This document shows positions 1 through 11,266 of a stretch of DNA of 64,000 bases, one piece after another. A model generated the notes under the pieces. It searched no databases and had not been told where the DNA came from. It was given only the letters and a program-made list of their open reading frames with translations. The stretch covers positions 1,798,001 through 1,862,000 of the forward strand of contig CM022376.1 in NCBI GenBank assembly GCA_011800155.1, written 5' to 3'. Numbering within the stretch: position 1 is the first letter of the stretch; each line of letters begins with the position of its first letter. A program made the translations under genes and the position numbers. This DNA comes from Flammulina velutipes. Lineage: Eukaryota; Basidiomycota; Agaricomycetes; Agaricales; Physalacriaceae.

Positions 1-1176
1 CCCTCCATCCCATCCGCCTCCCATCTTCTTGCACCTATTCTCGTACGCACGCGTCACCTTCCTCTGCGCACGCGTGCCCTTCCCCAGAGCCTCCCACTCC
101 TCATGCGAAACCCGAACAGAAAGTGTCGTGTGAATCGCACATAGCAAATCCGAATTCGAAATCGGCACCGTCCTCCCGCTCTCCCCAGACGGCGCAGTCC
201 CAATGAAGAACTTTCCCCCCGTCGCACCAGATGGCTGCGCCACAATAGGCCACGGCAGCTTGTCGCATCTCAGCACCAGCTTCCCGTACGTCGGCGGGTC
301 AGTCGCGGGCTGCCCAAGCGTATGGTTCGGCACCGGTGTGCGCGTGTTTCGGTCCACCACCGACCGTGGAGACGGCGTATATGTCACGTCGTACGAAATC
401 GGCGCGCTGTGGAGGCGACTCGACGCAAGCAGCGGGTGCATGTGGACCGTCTCTGCGCGGTTGGGATTTTGGAACGAGACGTGCGGGTCTGGTGTGGCTC
501 ATTAGTAAATGCAAATTAATGCGAGGATCCGACTTACGTTGCAGGCCTGATGCGGAGCCAGCGTGCCAGGTGTGGTTTTGCTTCAGGACGGGACGGCGTT
601 GGGGGCGTTCGTGGGGCATGCTTGTTGTGCTGGGGGTGAGAGCGATGCGGCAGTGGCCATGAGAAGAGCTTGCGCTCGGGGGTTGGATGGAAGATGTCGA
701 GTTGGTTCGCGAATCACTGCCTGTATGGGACACCGTAGAAGCAGTATAGATTGGGTAGGGAACGTCTGATCAATAAAGTGCCTCATTAGTCAAGCTCAAG
801 ACGAAGAACAGCGGCGAGCCAGAGGTAGTTAAATAGACTCACGATGTTCATACTTGAAGCTTGAGCTTCGCGGTACTCGAGTTGGTGGTGTATGAGAACG
901 TTTGGAATGTCGAGAATGATGGCTCGTTTGGTCATAAGTGTTGTATCGTAATGGCGAAGGCGGTACAGAGCGCACTGGAGCGTAGCTGTCGCTTCGCTTA
1001 GGATTAGGGCGCACTGGAGCTGCCGGTGAAGTGTAGATGTACGTTGGGGTTGCGTTAGCAGAACGAGAACGATGGTGAGACTTCAAGTCGCGACTCGGCG
1101 ATGAAGATGATGATGAAGGCGATGTCTTGGAGGTCGAAGGACCCACGCCGAATAAGCTGCGAAGATAAGACGCCAT
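1..1176 (-). CDS. DUF6699 domain protein, C-terminus cut by window edge
   Basis: Three exons: 843-1176, 538-765 and 1-488, with introns of 77 and 49 nt; the reading frame runs through both junctions and off the left edge. The first ~110 residues are Ser/Pro/Arg/His-rich and look disordered, starting MASYLRSLFG. The last exon carries the DUF6699 pattern known from agaricomycete proteins: a HPLL start, a YDVTYTP strand, the KLPWPIV core, then the AIHTTLS helix, the HEEW turn and a terminal AYENRC stretch. The function of the family is unknown. The start at 1176 is the first ATG of the open frame and gives the usual Ser-rich leader. Identification rests on motif memory, not a search. The stop codon lies outside the window. 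Confidence 0.75.
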
Positions 1177-1537
1177 GGATGATGGTCGCTTGTTCGCGAA
1201 AAGCTAGGTGATAGGATGTCAAGAACGGACGACCTAATAATGCAAGTTCTCGCTGACCTGTTCTTATATATATACAACGAATTTCGCTGCCCGAGGCTAA
1301 TAACGCTCGAGATCAGAACCCCAAATCCAGACGCGAGGACATGAAGTAAGAGCAACGCAGGTAGCGCCTTCCGACTGATCGAAGGTTTCGGGTCAGGCGC
1401 GTTACTTGCAGGATTCCTTATGTCCGAATCGTACATCGAGATCATTGACGGACGCCAAGGTAGCCGTTATCTCCGTCAGGTGCTGGAGGAAATTGGACAT
1501 ACATGGCGTACGGGTCTTGTGAGGTAAATGGCATACT

Positions 1538-2571
1538 CTAGTTGGCTTGGAAGACGTAGACGATTGATGCGACCAGCCCAAGAATAGCCAACACATTGCA
1601 AACACGCGTCAAGGGACGGCTGCCGACCTTGCGCTGAGGCGTGGCTGAGTCGCCCGCCTGCGAATAAAAGAGTCACGATTGGGTAAACATTACTAGCGAG
1701 GCAATATTGTCGCGTACTATGTGTGAAATGGTCTGCTTCTCGGTCTGTCCCGACTGTCGGGGATGTTATGCAGTTGCTGGGTATCTTCATTTCCAGGAGA
1801 TGTGAGGCAAGAATATTGGCGGGCTTGTGCGCAGACTCGAGTGTATGTGGAATTAGTGTCCTCGTGTGATTCGCTTAGATTGGAATACTGCGATGGAGTC
1901 ACTCGGTTCCTATGAAGCAGCTGGATCACGACATGATAGTTCCAATCCACAATACCGTTTAGAAGCTACCTCAAGAGGATAGGCACGAGTGTCTTCTGAT
2001 GAGTGGGTCGAACGCAGATGACTTTGAACGTGTATTTCAGGGGTGAATATGACTATTATCGACACTAGTGGATTGCGATAAACGAGAGCAGCGATAATGA
2101 AATAATGGATGACGCACACAAACTTGGATGGTATTTCCTGAGCAGTACCCTGATGATGAGGACGTTTCGCAAGTATAGCTAGATTCAGAAAAGCTTGAGT
2201 GGGACTTGAGGAAGAGCACGAAAGGCGTACACCTTGCCCTCAAAGTAGAAGCGGTTGAATATGATGGGACTTGGACTGCAACCGAGCTCTGGAGTCATGC
2301 AAGGGTTTTCGGCGACGATTGTGGCGAATGTATTGCACTCGGTATCATAAACACGCCCTTCGCGGGTGAGCACACGTAAAGGGTTCTCCAAAGGACTTAC
2401 AGGTGCCAGGAGCGCCTTGACCACCGAGGTTAGGAATACCACTGATGCCATATCTGAGAAACGTCAGACGAATACGAACCCCAAACATAGCGCGGCTTAC
2501 AGGTAGCCAGGGCACATTGCTCGGACCGATAGAGCACCGATAATGAGAAGAAGAAGAGAGAACCCGTGCAT
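1538..2571 (-). CDS. Secreted or membrane-anchored Cys-rich protein, family not recognised
   Basis: The start at 2571 opens MHGFSLLLLIIGALSVRA, a clear signal peptide. An intron with GTAAGC follows, then a Gly-rich stretch (GISGIPNLGGQGAPGT), a second short intron, and a Cys-rich exon at about 2239-2358 with Cys in CNTF, NPCM, LGCS, TCET and YCSG contexts. The last exon (about 1538-1659) ends in a hydrophobic segment, VLAILGLVASIVYVF, followed by QAN and the stop. This looks like a type I anchored surface protein. The splicing between about 1660 and 2130 is unresolved: one or two further exons may lie there, for example around a CAQARQYSC stretch. Neither the domain nor the role is recognised. 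Confidence 0.5.
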
Positions 2572-3789
2572 TGCCGCGAGTACGTTGGGAGTACGTGGAA
2601 GAAGAAGACCGGTTGCCTCATCTGCCAAACTCGATGATCGAATCATCTTGCTGGGCGACACTGATGAGGATCAGACACTATGCTTTCTCAATGAAGATCA
2701 TTAAATGCTAAACGCTCTCAGCAATGGGCCTGCTCGATGGACTTGCTTGAGCCTGTTGGTCGGAAATGCAAGCAGCGAAGAGCGGACTAGTTCGCGAAGG
2801 CCCGACGAGGACGATGTTTGTCTGTAGCCTGTCGCAAGTAGCTCTGACGGTGGCGTACTGCCCGGAACTGGGGTGCACAGTCTGTATACGCGCGCCACAC
2901 CCGGTGAAAGCTCCAGGCTTGCCTAATCCTTGCCTAATCCAAGTGTCAGCGTACAGTTAGCATGCTGTATGATTCAACGCACCTCGCGTTTCCAAACTTT
3001 GTCCTCTGTCCGTTGACTGCGCGTGTGAACCGTTCAAAGATATGAACCAGTTCGATGCATGAACCGAAGGACGGCCATTCTCACTCTACCGTCTTCTCCA
3101 GCGTGTGGTAGAGGTAAGAGAACAGGACATGGTGGACGGAAGCGAAGGGTATCATACTACTTCAACTTTAGTGAACGTCCGTCGTCGACTCGTCGTGGCG
3201 GGAGGAAAAAATACTTCCGGGGTCACGTGGCTTATCTCAACTGGTCCTCCTGGACCGGGTCAGGCGCGCCTCTTATCCCGTAGAGGCAAGAGATTTCTTA
3301 AAAATTTCATGACATTGACGCTCTTTCTCTGTTTGGTTTCGGCTTGATAGCGCAAAGGCTGAGTTTTGAAACCTTCATCTCAGGTTGTTTCCCCTCAGCT
3401 CTGGCTACTTATTCACCTGTACAGCTTCCATAACAATTCCCTCCTTCTCTTAGCAAATCTACCAGCCCACAACCACTCCTTAGTCTAGGCATTGGCTGGA
3501 CTGACAGGTAGTCTCTCCGTTTTGGGGTGGTAAGTTTGGGTAGCAACTGACTAAAAACTGAGAAACATATTACTACTTACCGAAGATGCCCTCGAATCTA
3601 CCCCGCATGATCTCAGAATAGACCATGACATATATATGAATATATCAGTGCACAAGTTACGTATATATGCCTGGTTCGAACGAAAAGCCGGACAATATGC
3701 CAACATGTGTGGCGCATCCAATACTTATTCCGTCACAGCACACACCCGTTAAATAGCGCCATTAGGTGTACTTGAATTACAGCCCCTCA
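2572..3789. other. Intergenic, nothing recognised
   Basis: No gene, RNA or repeat could be supported here. Short open frames exist, such as 3059-3283 on the plus strand, but they lack splice logic or family resemblance. The right boundary is set by the F-box remnant that begins near 3790. Confidence 0.4.
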
Positions 3790-4105
3790 ATCAGGCCTGA
3801 GAACTTTCAGTACTGTCCTATGACATATCTGTTGGCGAGGGATTCCCCAGGTCGTCGAGTATGCAGATCCTCACACTCACAGCTGTTTGAAGGGATCCCA
3901 CGGAACGATATTGTGCCAAATCTCGATCCTATCAAATGAATCTGCTATAAAACCCATGCAATATCAGAGTACAACTTTCTAAAATATTTATGGGCATTCC
4001 AAGCGGGAGAAGGACATCGATTTGAATCTGCCATTTTGAGAGTACAGAAGGGAGGGAATGTACCGAAACATGTGCATGAGTTTATGTAGAAGAATTTTAC
4101 AAAAG
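3790..4105 (+). pseudogene. Degenerate C-terminal fragment of an F-box/LRR gene
   Basis: About 320 bases align by eye with the end of the F-box gene at 31866-32230. Shared blocks include GGTCGTCGAG, GTGCCAAATCT, GCGGGAGAAGGA and GGGAATGTACCGAAAC (GGGGATGTACCGAAAC in the other copy). The frame is broken repeatedly, with an in-frame TGA and a TAA in the aligned stretch, and no F-box end is present. It lies upstream of the DUF6534 pseudogene exactly as the better-preserved F-box copy lies upstream of the DUF6534 gene at 32385-34117, so it is one end of a segmental duplication rather than an independent gene. Confidence 0.7.
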
Positions 4106-4257
4106 GGCACCGAGACAGAATGCTGTCGTTTCCTTCTCTGGTTGGGAATGGGGCACGCCACAATGTTGCAACAACTTGAATGACATAGCGACGCACAGTA
4201 AAGATATCAATAGATAGCGCCGAGTCCTTCGTATACATGAAAACCATTGAAATCTAT

Positions 4258-5967
4258 TCACTTCGTCTCTTGTTCCCCTTCCTTGGCTTGCGACCGTATA
4301 TCTAATACAATGCTTGATCCAGAACTTGTGGGCGCAAACCGCACCGAATCGCTACCCTGGTGAGTAACGTTGAACAGTACTAGAGGGAAGGCATGTGAGC
4401 CTTACCTTTAGCTTGTGCATCTCGAGACCCTGCTGTCAACGGGTCAGTGATACCTACCATTCCAGGAATATAGATGCATACCCGGGCGTTGGCTGTGGCA
4501 GCCTGTGTCTGGTAGCTTCCCGCTATCATATTGTCATCGCTCAACACGATGTCGATGCTGCTGCTATTCTGATGGTATGACGCGCGAGCATTGAGACTGG
4601 TGAAGATTGCAATGAGTAGTAACCGGACAACGAATAAGATCTAAATTAGGCTAACCTCACAAGAAGAGAGTTGGAATAGACTATCGATCGCGCCGTCAGT
4701 TCCGGTAGTAATTCATCAGTTCAGTCAAGCCTCACGATTTGGATGTATGATGTAGGATGCAAACCAAAAGACTGTTGAACATAAGCGTGCAGTCAGGTAA
4801 CGGAGCAGGGATGGTGGAGCATACAGTTCATGGGCAGAAGCTCAAACTGAACAAACCGTGTTACAATGGCTTAGAGAGCGGAATTCTAGCAACTCACAGT
4901 GGTCAACATTGCCACAGAGTTTAAGCTGTTGAGTGGCAGTCAGATGGTTTTGGCAAGCTCCCTAAGTTCTAAGAACTGCCACGCACCATGTAACGAGACC
5001 CGTTTCTGGCCCATACACAGTCAGCTTCACGGTAGGTTCAGTACGACAAAATATCACTGACGAATCGCCCATAAGAGTGCCCTGTCCAGAAGCTTGGCCG
5101 TCCTAGTATCGCGTCCAAGTAAGCCGCCGTTCCTTGATACTGTTCATTTTTGAGAACTTACGAGCGCAGCGCGGTGCGGCGTGTCCGAGCAAGCCACGAG
5201 ATGATCATGGCAGTGATGTAAACATCGACCGCGAGTGATACAGCGATTGAAGTTTGTATGACCCAAGACATCCTCACCCGGAATTCACTGATTGATTTCA
5301 TTGTTAGAGAATTGGTGGCTAAAACGATCCCGACTGCTAAGACAACGGTATTGAGGATCACGGCGATCCCAGCGATGATCTTGTTGGAGGTGAGTCGCCA
5401 GATTCTGTATGCAAAATATGTCTCGACTGGAGGAACCACAGTAGCTTAGTTCGAGACCATTTGAAGAAGATTTCCGACTTACCTATGAATCGTATCAGAT
5501 GAGACATGCCGATATTAGCCGCGAACGTCTTGGGGGGGCTCTCCACAGGTGGGGGATTTTCGTATCCAGCGACCACGAAGCGATATGAGACGTGCGCAAC
5601 ACAAATGGAGTGCCCCACCTCGAGGATGCTGTTCGTTTTAGCATTACTGAGGGTTCATGAAGTGAATCTGGAAGCATACAAAACTACGCCAACCTATGTA
5701 TCGCACAGCAGTAAGAAATGCCGCCCATAACGTAGACGGGTGGTAGACTGACTGTTGTCTTTAGCCAGGTGGGATCGTGTCCAAACGTTCGGAAGTATGT
5801 ATGAGTCTGAGCTGTAACGATCCCTCGAGGAGTGTGCACATGAGCAGCACACCGATAATTGATGCGCCTATCAATGTAGAATGTCAGTGCTTGGAAAGGA
5901 CCGAATCGTAGACAGATAGCACACCGAGGCTCGCATCGAGATCAATTACGGCTGAATGGGAGGCCAT
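4258..5967 (-). pseudogene. DUF6534 seven-helix membrane protein gene with a 2-nt frameshift
   Basis: A multi-exon gene of the DUF6534 type, paralogous to 32385-34117. The first exon encodes MASHSAVIDLDASLG. Later exons carry the family landmarks: LGHSICVAHVSYRF, an AYRIWRLTSNKI helix, DVYITAMIISWLARTRR, and a hydrophilic tail ending SQAKEGEQETK. In the second exon, two extra bases near 5824-5829 relative to the paralogue shift the frame after LLMCTLL; translation would meet a stop a few codons past where GIVTAQTHTYFRTF is encoded in another frame. Splice sites elsewhere look intact, so the lesion may be young or may be an assembly error. DUF6534 proteins are integral membrane proteins of unknown function, abundant in Agaricomycetes. 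Confidence 0.75.
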
Positions 5968-6874
5968 GGTTCACTGCGCAGATCAAGATGCTAGCCTTGG
6001 CCTGTTTATAGTGGTTGGAAAGCTCAAGAACAGCTAGATGAAACGAACGGGAAAGAAGACAGAAAAAAACACCGCTCGGGATGCCATCATGATGCTAGAG
6101 GATGAACTATTTGATGTAAAAGAACAGCTAGGATTTGGAAGTTGTGCTCCTGGAGAGCTAGAACTAACGGATATGGGATTCATTGAGCATCGCGTATTTC
6201 GGAGTCCAGGGTTTTGAATCATTTGCCAAGTGTTTTATTGATACGAGTGCACTGGGACCAGCTGTTGGATGGGAAGTGTGCCCAGAGAGAGGTGATCACT
6301 CGGCGACATACCCCAGGGGTCAGCTGTAGATGGATCCATCGAAACGAGGTATGAACGCAGTCCTATCTACACGCTGGAAGTCTGGAGAGATTATGAGTGA
6401 ATTGAAACTTGAAAGAGACATCAACCCCGGCAAGTTTTCACCTTGCGTTGGAGAATGCCATGCATCGTCTCACCGAAGCCACGATCGCAATTAAGTGCCA
6501 GGATGGCCTTTCCAGGGCACGAGAAGACTTTTCTAGTGCTTGTCATACACGAAGTTTGGTCAAGTCCATGATGAGCGGGAAGGCCGGGCCGGCTACTGCT
6601 CCCTCTTTGCCGTGATTCCTTTATTCACGTCACGCCTCCACGCTTTGACGTTGTGGATACTAGCGCCTACTTCCTGCTTTACTCATAGTCGACCCTATTG
6701 CGCGCCGATTTCGAAACATGCATTTCCGCGGTGCAGCTCAGACAGCGAACATTATCATCTCAAACGATGATGGCTGGGCGACGTCCATGATTCGCGCGCA
6801 ATCCAAAGTGTTGCGCGAAACTGGCTAAGTAGTCTGTGTGGTAGTACATGTAGTCTGAGATCTTTCCTCGGTAT
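5968..6874. other. Intergenic; left part is the duplicated DUF6534 upstream region
   Basis: From 5968 to about 6690 the sequence aligns by eye with 34118 to about 34920. Shared blocks include TTTGGAAGTTGTG, TTTTGAATCA, TATTGATACGAGTG and CGGGAAGGCCGG. No coding function is seen. The segment from 6690 to 6874 is the 3' side of the first SDR gene. Confidence 0.5.
6005..6010 (-). promoter_or_regulatory. TATA-like box of the DUF6534 pseudogene
   Basis: TATAAA on the minus strand, 38 bases upstream of the ATG at 5967. The paralogue has the same element at 34158-34163, 41 bases upstream of its start, so the promoter was copied with the gene. Confidence 0.45.
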
Positions 6875-8008
6875 TTACGGATTGACCAAAGAGATTCCAC
6901 CATCAATCTTGAGAACGATACCGTTCGTGTACCCGGTCGTAGCCAAATAAAGAGCTGTGGCGCCCAACTCGTCATCTCTGCAGGAGAACAGTTAGCCTAA
7001 AGGCCAGGTAAGGGAGATATATTAGTTACCTTCCGGCCCTCTTCACAGGTATGGGATTCACTAAACCCGGCGCGACCTTTGTTAGGATACTACCACTCGA
7101 AGTCACCGCAGGCTCAATCATGTTGCTAATCTGAGATGGGAACACTCCAGGTGCAATGCTATTCACCCGGATGGGGACATCCGTCGACGCGAAGAGGGCT
7201 GCGAGCGTAACAGTGAGTTGGTCCAGTGCCGCCTTGCTTGCCCCGTAGCACAGCTACATTGTTTGAATTAGTCATTGAACAGCGGGGCATGGGATAACTC
7301 ACAGCGTTGCTCGAAATAGCGAACTTCATCGTGGCACCCGCACTGGAGATATTGATAACGCTGGAGGTAGCACCAGGGCCACGGGCCTCTGCGCCCTTGA
7401 CGAGAAGCTCCGTAAAGGCACGTATGATGAAGAAGGGAGCAATGGTATTGAGCTTGAACAGGTCAACCCAGTCAGTCATAGCCTCTGGTTCCATCCGAGT
7501 GCGGTCAGTGGTGGAAAACTTTTCGGCCCTGAATTTGTCCAAGTTGCGAATAGGTCCATTGATACCAGCACTGTCCGTTCAAGCTGGTAAGTGCCAGGTT
7601 AATCTTGGTCAAAAAGGGACCATACTTGTTCACCAAAATGTCGAGCTTCCCGTCTACCTCCTCAACGAGCTTTGCTGTGCCTTTCACTGCATCCCCGTCG
7701 ACTACGTCGAGCTGCAGTCTATAAATGAGTTAGATGAATGCATGAGTGCTTATGAATGTGGCGTACGGGACGAAGGATCCTGTTACTGTCCCAGAAGAGG
7801 CTATGGCATCCTTGAGGACATGGAGACGCCGTCCAGTGATGTAGACCTTGGCGCCGCTGCTGGCAAATGCCTGCGCGATCATCAGACCACTGGAATACAT
7901 GCATCAGCACCGGCAGAGGCCACACAGAAAACCCGACACGTGCAGCCCAGTTCCTCCACCTGTGACGAAGGCGACTTGACCGTTGAGTTGCGAGCTAGTG
8001 GAAACCAT
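6875..8008 (-). CDS. Short-chain dehydrogenase/reductase, tandem copy 1
   Basis: A classical SDR of about 280 residues, spliced from about six exons. The start at 8008 gives MVSTSSQLNGQVAFVTGGG. A glycine-rich TGGGTGxG dinucleotide-binding loop is followed by LMIAQAFASSGAKVYITGRR, the NNAG-type motif split by an intron, VINISS with the catalytic Ser, CYGASKAALDQL with the catalytic Tyr and Lys, and a C-terminal YTNGIVLKIDGGISLVNP. These features fit NAD(P)(H)-dependent oxidoreductases; the substrate cannot be told from sequence. The first intron, 7890-7943, must use a GC donor (GCACGT) to keep the frame, where the two paralogues have GT. If GC is not recognised by the spliceosome here, this copy is dead. 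It heads a same-strand tandem with 8621-9783 and 10070-11197. Confidence 0.85.
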
Positions 8009-8620
8009 TGTCGTGAGGAAGTAGATGCACAGAACAATTTTCTCAGCTAATCTTTAGTATATAAAGCACCACAGGCAACCTATCAATATCAATTGAGTCC
8101 TTGAGTGAGTGATAGTCGATCGAAGAGCGCAACTGTGAGAACTGAAGGTAGTGCTGACCTCCGAAGGCAATGGGGAATGTATAAGTGTACAAGCTGGTTT
8201 GTAAGTCAATACAAATCATGTTAACATTGATTGGGACTTGCCTATTAGTATCTGTGTAGGAATACAATCAACATTCAATAACTTATCACATCTCCCGAGG
8301 ATGATAACAGACTCAAGGGTGGCCAGTACGCGAAGGCAGAAAAGATAGTCAACTGTGGCTCCTCCGATATGATTCTCACCCAAAGCATGCGTGGTGTTGA
8401 GTTCTATTCGACACGATATGCCTGTCCCTCAATGTCCATTTCGAAAGGATAAAAAGGATATGTACACACCGTGAGCTTAGACCACGAGAAAACTCTGTAT
8501 TATCATATAGAAATCGACTTGATGCACGATGGTGACGCAGTATGCAAGCTCGATTGCAAAATATAAGTTGTGGGGCTATACTTACGTAGGAGCATGCGGT
8601 TGAAGATACTGTCCCGGTCT
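8009..8620. other. Intergenic between SDR copies 1 and 2
   Basis: It holds the promoter of SDR copy 1 on the right-hand side of that gene and the 3' end of copy 2. No gene was seen. Confidence 0.5.
8058..8063 (-). promoter_or_regulatory. TATA-like box of SDR copy 1
   Basis: TATATA on the minus strand, 50 bases upstream of the ATG at 8008, preceded in the transcript by a TTAGCTGA block that recurs in copy 2. Its position matches the boxes of copies 2 and 3. Confidence 0.5.
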
Positions 8621-9783
8621 TTACGGATTGACCAAAGAAATCCCACCGTCAACCTTCAGAATGATACCATTCGTATACTCCGTCGTAGCCAAGTAAAGGG
8701 CCGTAGCACCCATTTCATCTTTTCTTCATCATAACCATCAGCCCAAAGTCATCTAAGCAAAGAGAGAACATCTCACCTTCCTGCCCTCTTCGCAGGAATG
8801 GGATTCACCAATCCCGGGACGATCCTCGTAGAGACACCGTCAGATTTGATCATGGTGCTGAGCTGGGACGGGAATACGCCAGGCGAGATACCATTCACCC
8901 GGATGGGGACATCCGTCGACGCGAAGAGGCTTGCGAGCGTAACGGTGAGTTGGTCCAGCGCCGCCTTGCTTGGCCCGTAGCCCAGCTTTCAAGTTATTGA
9001 GCCTGGATGAGCTATCGGAGGTATACAATAACTCACAGTGCTGCTCGAAACAACAGACTTCATCGACCCAGCCGGGCTGGAGATGTTGATAACACTGGAA
9101 GTGGAACCTAGTCCACGGGCTTCTGCGCCCTTGACGAGGAGCTTGGTGAATGCGCGTATGATGAAGAAAGGCGCGATGGTGTTAAGCTTGAATAGGTCTA
9201 TCCAATCTGCCATAATCTCTGGTCCCATCCGGGTGGGATCAGTGCTAGATAGCTTTTCGGCCTTGAATTCGTCTTTTTTGAGGAGAGGCCCGGTGATACC
9301 AGCACTGTTCATTCACATTCGTCAACACCAGAAGCGGATCTGTTCGAGACAGTAAAAGGGACATACTTGTTTACCAGGATATCGAGTCTCCCATCTGTGT
9401 CCTCGATGAACTTGGCTGCACCTTTCACGGCATCCTCGTCGACAACGTCAAGCTGGAGTCTATGGGCATCATGACGGAGGTTAGAAGATCGTGCGGATAC
9501 GAATGATTAAGACGTAACGGTATTACTTACGGAACGAAGGATCCTATTACTGGACCAGAAGAGTCTATGGCGTCCTTGAGAACCTGGAGGCGCCGTCCAG
9601 TGATGTAGACTTTGGCACCGCAGCTGGCGAACGCCTGCGCAATCATCAGGCCACTAGAATAGGTGCATCCGAGTCAGCACTACTACAGGCTTCAAGTTGA
9701 AAGGGAAACAAGACGTACATCCCAGTTCCTCCACCAGTGATGAGGGCTACTTGGTCATTGAGTTGCGAGTCACTGGATACCAT
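8621..9783 (-). CDS. Short-chain dehydrogenase/reductase, tandem copy 2
   Basis: A full-length classical SDR with all introns GT..AG. The start at 9783 gives MVSSDSQLNDQVALITGGG, and the spliced cofactor loop reads TGGGTGIG. The motif NNAGITG is formed across an intron (AAC AA|T GCT). VINISS and LGYGPSKAALDQL provide the catalytic Ser, Tyr and Lys. The protein ends GIILKVDGGISLVNP. The exon order and every visible intron position match copies 1 and 3, so the three arose by tandem duplication. Most similar in layout to agaricomycete proteins annotated as 3-oxoacyl-ACP-reductase/RhlG-like; that label is from memory and the substrate is unknown. Confidence 0.9.
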
Positions 9784-9830
9784 TGTGATTAGAAAGGTAG
9801 ACGCGGAGAAAAGAACTTTTTCAGCTAACC

Positions 9831-9836
9831 TTTATA
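9831..9836 (-). promoter_or_regulatory. TATA box of SDR copy 2
   Basis: TATAAA on the minus strand, 48 bases upstream of the ATG, followed by GGTTAGCTGAAAAAG. The same TATA plus GGTTAG arrangement precedes copy 3. Confidence 0.55.
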
Positions 9837-10069
9837 CAAGGACATTGCACCATAATATGGATGTCAAGCGAATCCTCGAGCGAGCGATAGTCGGCCGGTA
9901 GAAGACTAACAACGCGGAACTGATGATGGGAGAATGGATAAGCTGGTTCGAAGGCGAGAACAAATCACGTTATTTGACCCAGCTTGAACTCAGAACTGAA
10001 AATGCTGTTGCGTCGAATACACCATGGATTCAGAGGTAGTACATGTGGTTCGAGCTATTGGCCCGGTCT

Positions 10070-11197
10070 CTAGGGGTTGACCAAAGAAATCCCACCATCA
10101 ATCTTAACGGTGACGCCGTTCGTATATCCCGTCGTAGCCAAGTAAAGAGCCGTGGCACCCATTTCTTCCCCTCTGCATCATATCCATCAGCTCATAGGTC
10201 AAGACTCTGAGAAAAGTACTCACGTTCCGGCCCTCTTCGCAGGAATAGGTTTCACGAATCCCGGGGCGACAAGCGTAGCGATATCATCAAGGAAACCACC
10301 ACCAGAAGTGAGTTCGGACGGGAAGATCCCAGGCGAGATACCATTCACTCGGATCGGGACATCTGTCGACGCAAATAGGGTTGCGAGCGCGACTGTGAGT
10401 TGGTCCAATGCCGCCTTGCTTGCGCCGTAGCAACTGGAAAGAACTTGAGTTAGCCCCCTTCGCTCGCAGTTGGTACTTGTGGTGTAACTCACAGAGCTAC
10501 TCCAGACTGCAGACTTGATGATTGCAGCCGTGCTGGAGACGTTGATGACGCTGGAAGTAGCACCTGGCCCGCGAGCCTCTGCGCCCTTGACGAGGAGGTC
10601 CTTGAAGGCGCGGATGATGAAGAAGGGCGCGATGGTGTTGAGCTTGAACATGTCTACCCAGTCATTCGCAGATTCTGGCTCCATCCGGGTAGCGTCACTG
10701 GTAGATAGCTTCTTGGCCATGAATTTGTCCAAGTCGCGGATAGGCCCGTTGATCCCAGCACTGTTCGTTCGAGCTCGTCAGTAAACCGTGTGCCTAATCG
10801 ACGGTCTTACTTGTTCACGAGAACATCGAGTTTCCCATCGTTATCCTCGACAAATTTGGCTGCCTTCTTTATGGCGTCCTCGTCGACTGCGTCGACTTGA
10901 AGTCTATGTATCAGAGCGTCAAAACGAGGGCATGAGAAGATTGATCGTGACGTACGGGAATATAGATCCTGCTGTTGGACCAGAAGAGGCGATGGCAGCC
11001 TTGAGGACTTGAAGGCGCCGTCCGGTAATGTAGACTTTGGCGCCACTATTGGCAAACGCTTGTGCGATCATCAGGCCGCTGGAATGAGTGTGTTAACGCC
11101 GATGAGAACCGTGTCTTGGAAACATCGCCACATACACCCCAGTTCCTCCGCCAGTGACGAGAGTGACTTGGCCGTTGAGCTGCGAGTTAGATACCAT
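10070..11197 (-). CDS. Short-chain dehydrogenase/reductase, tandem copy 3
   Basis: The start at 11197 gives MVSNSQLNGQVTLVTGGG, and the spliced loop reads TGGGTGVG. Then come LMIAQAF and KVYITGRR, a split NNAGING motif (donor GTAAGA), VINVSS, a CYGASKAALDQL catalytic segment, IRVNGISPGIFPSEL, and the end VKIDGGISLVNP. Canonical splice sites throughout and no lesion seen. This is the upstream-most member of the tandem array. The predicted protein is a soluble NAD(P)-dependent oxidoreductase; no neighbour points to a specific pathway. Confidence 0.9.
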
Positions 11198-11260
11198 TGC
11201 TGTTAGAGTGTTATTGTTAGAGACTGATTGTTGGTTTTAGTATGATTTTCTCCACTAACC

Positions 11261-11266
11261 TTTATA
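11261..11266 (-). promoter_or_regulatory. TATA box of SDR copy 3
   Basis: TATAAA on the minus strand, 64 bases upstream of the ATG, with GGTTAG directly downstream as in copy 2. Confidence 0.5.

Noticed and set aside
3059..3283. 74-codon plus-strand frame with basic residues
   Set aside because: No splice sites, no family resemblance, and it overlaps other frames of similar length; taken as chance.
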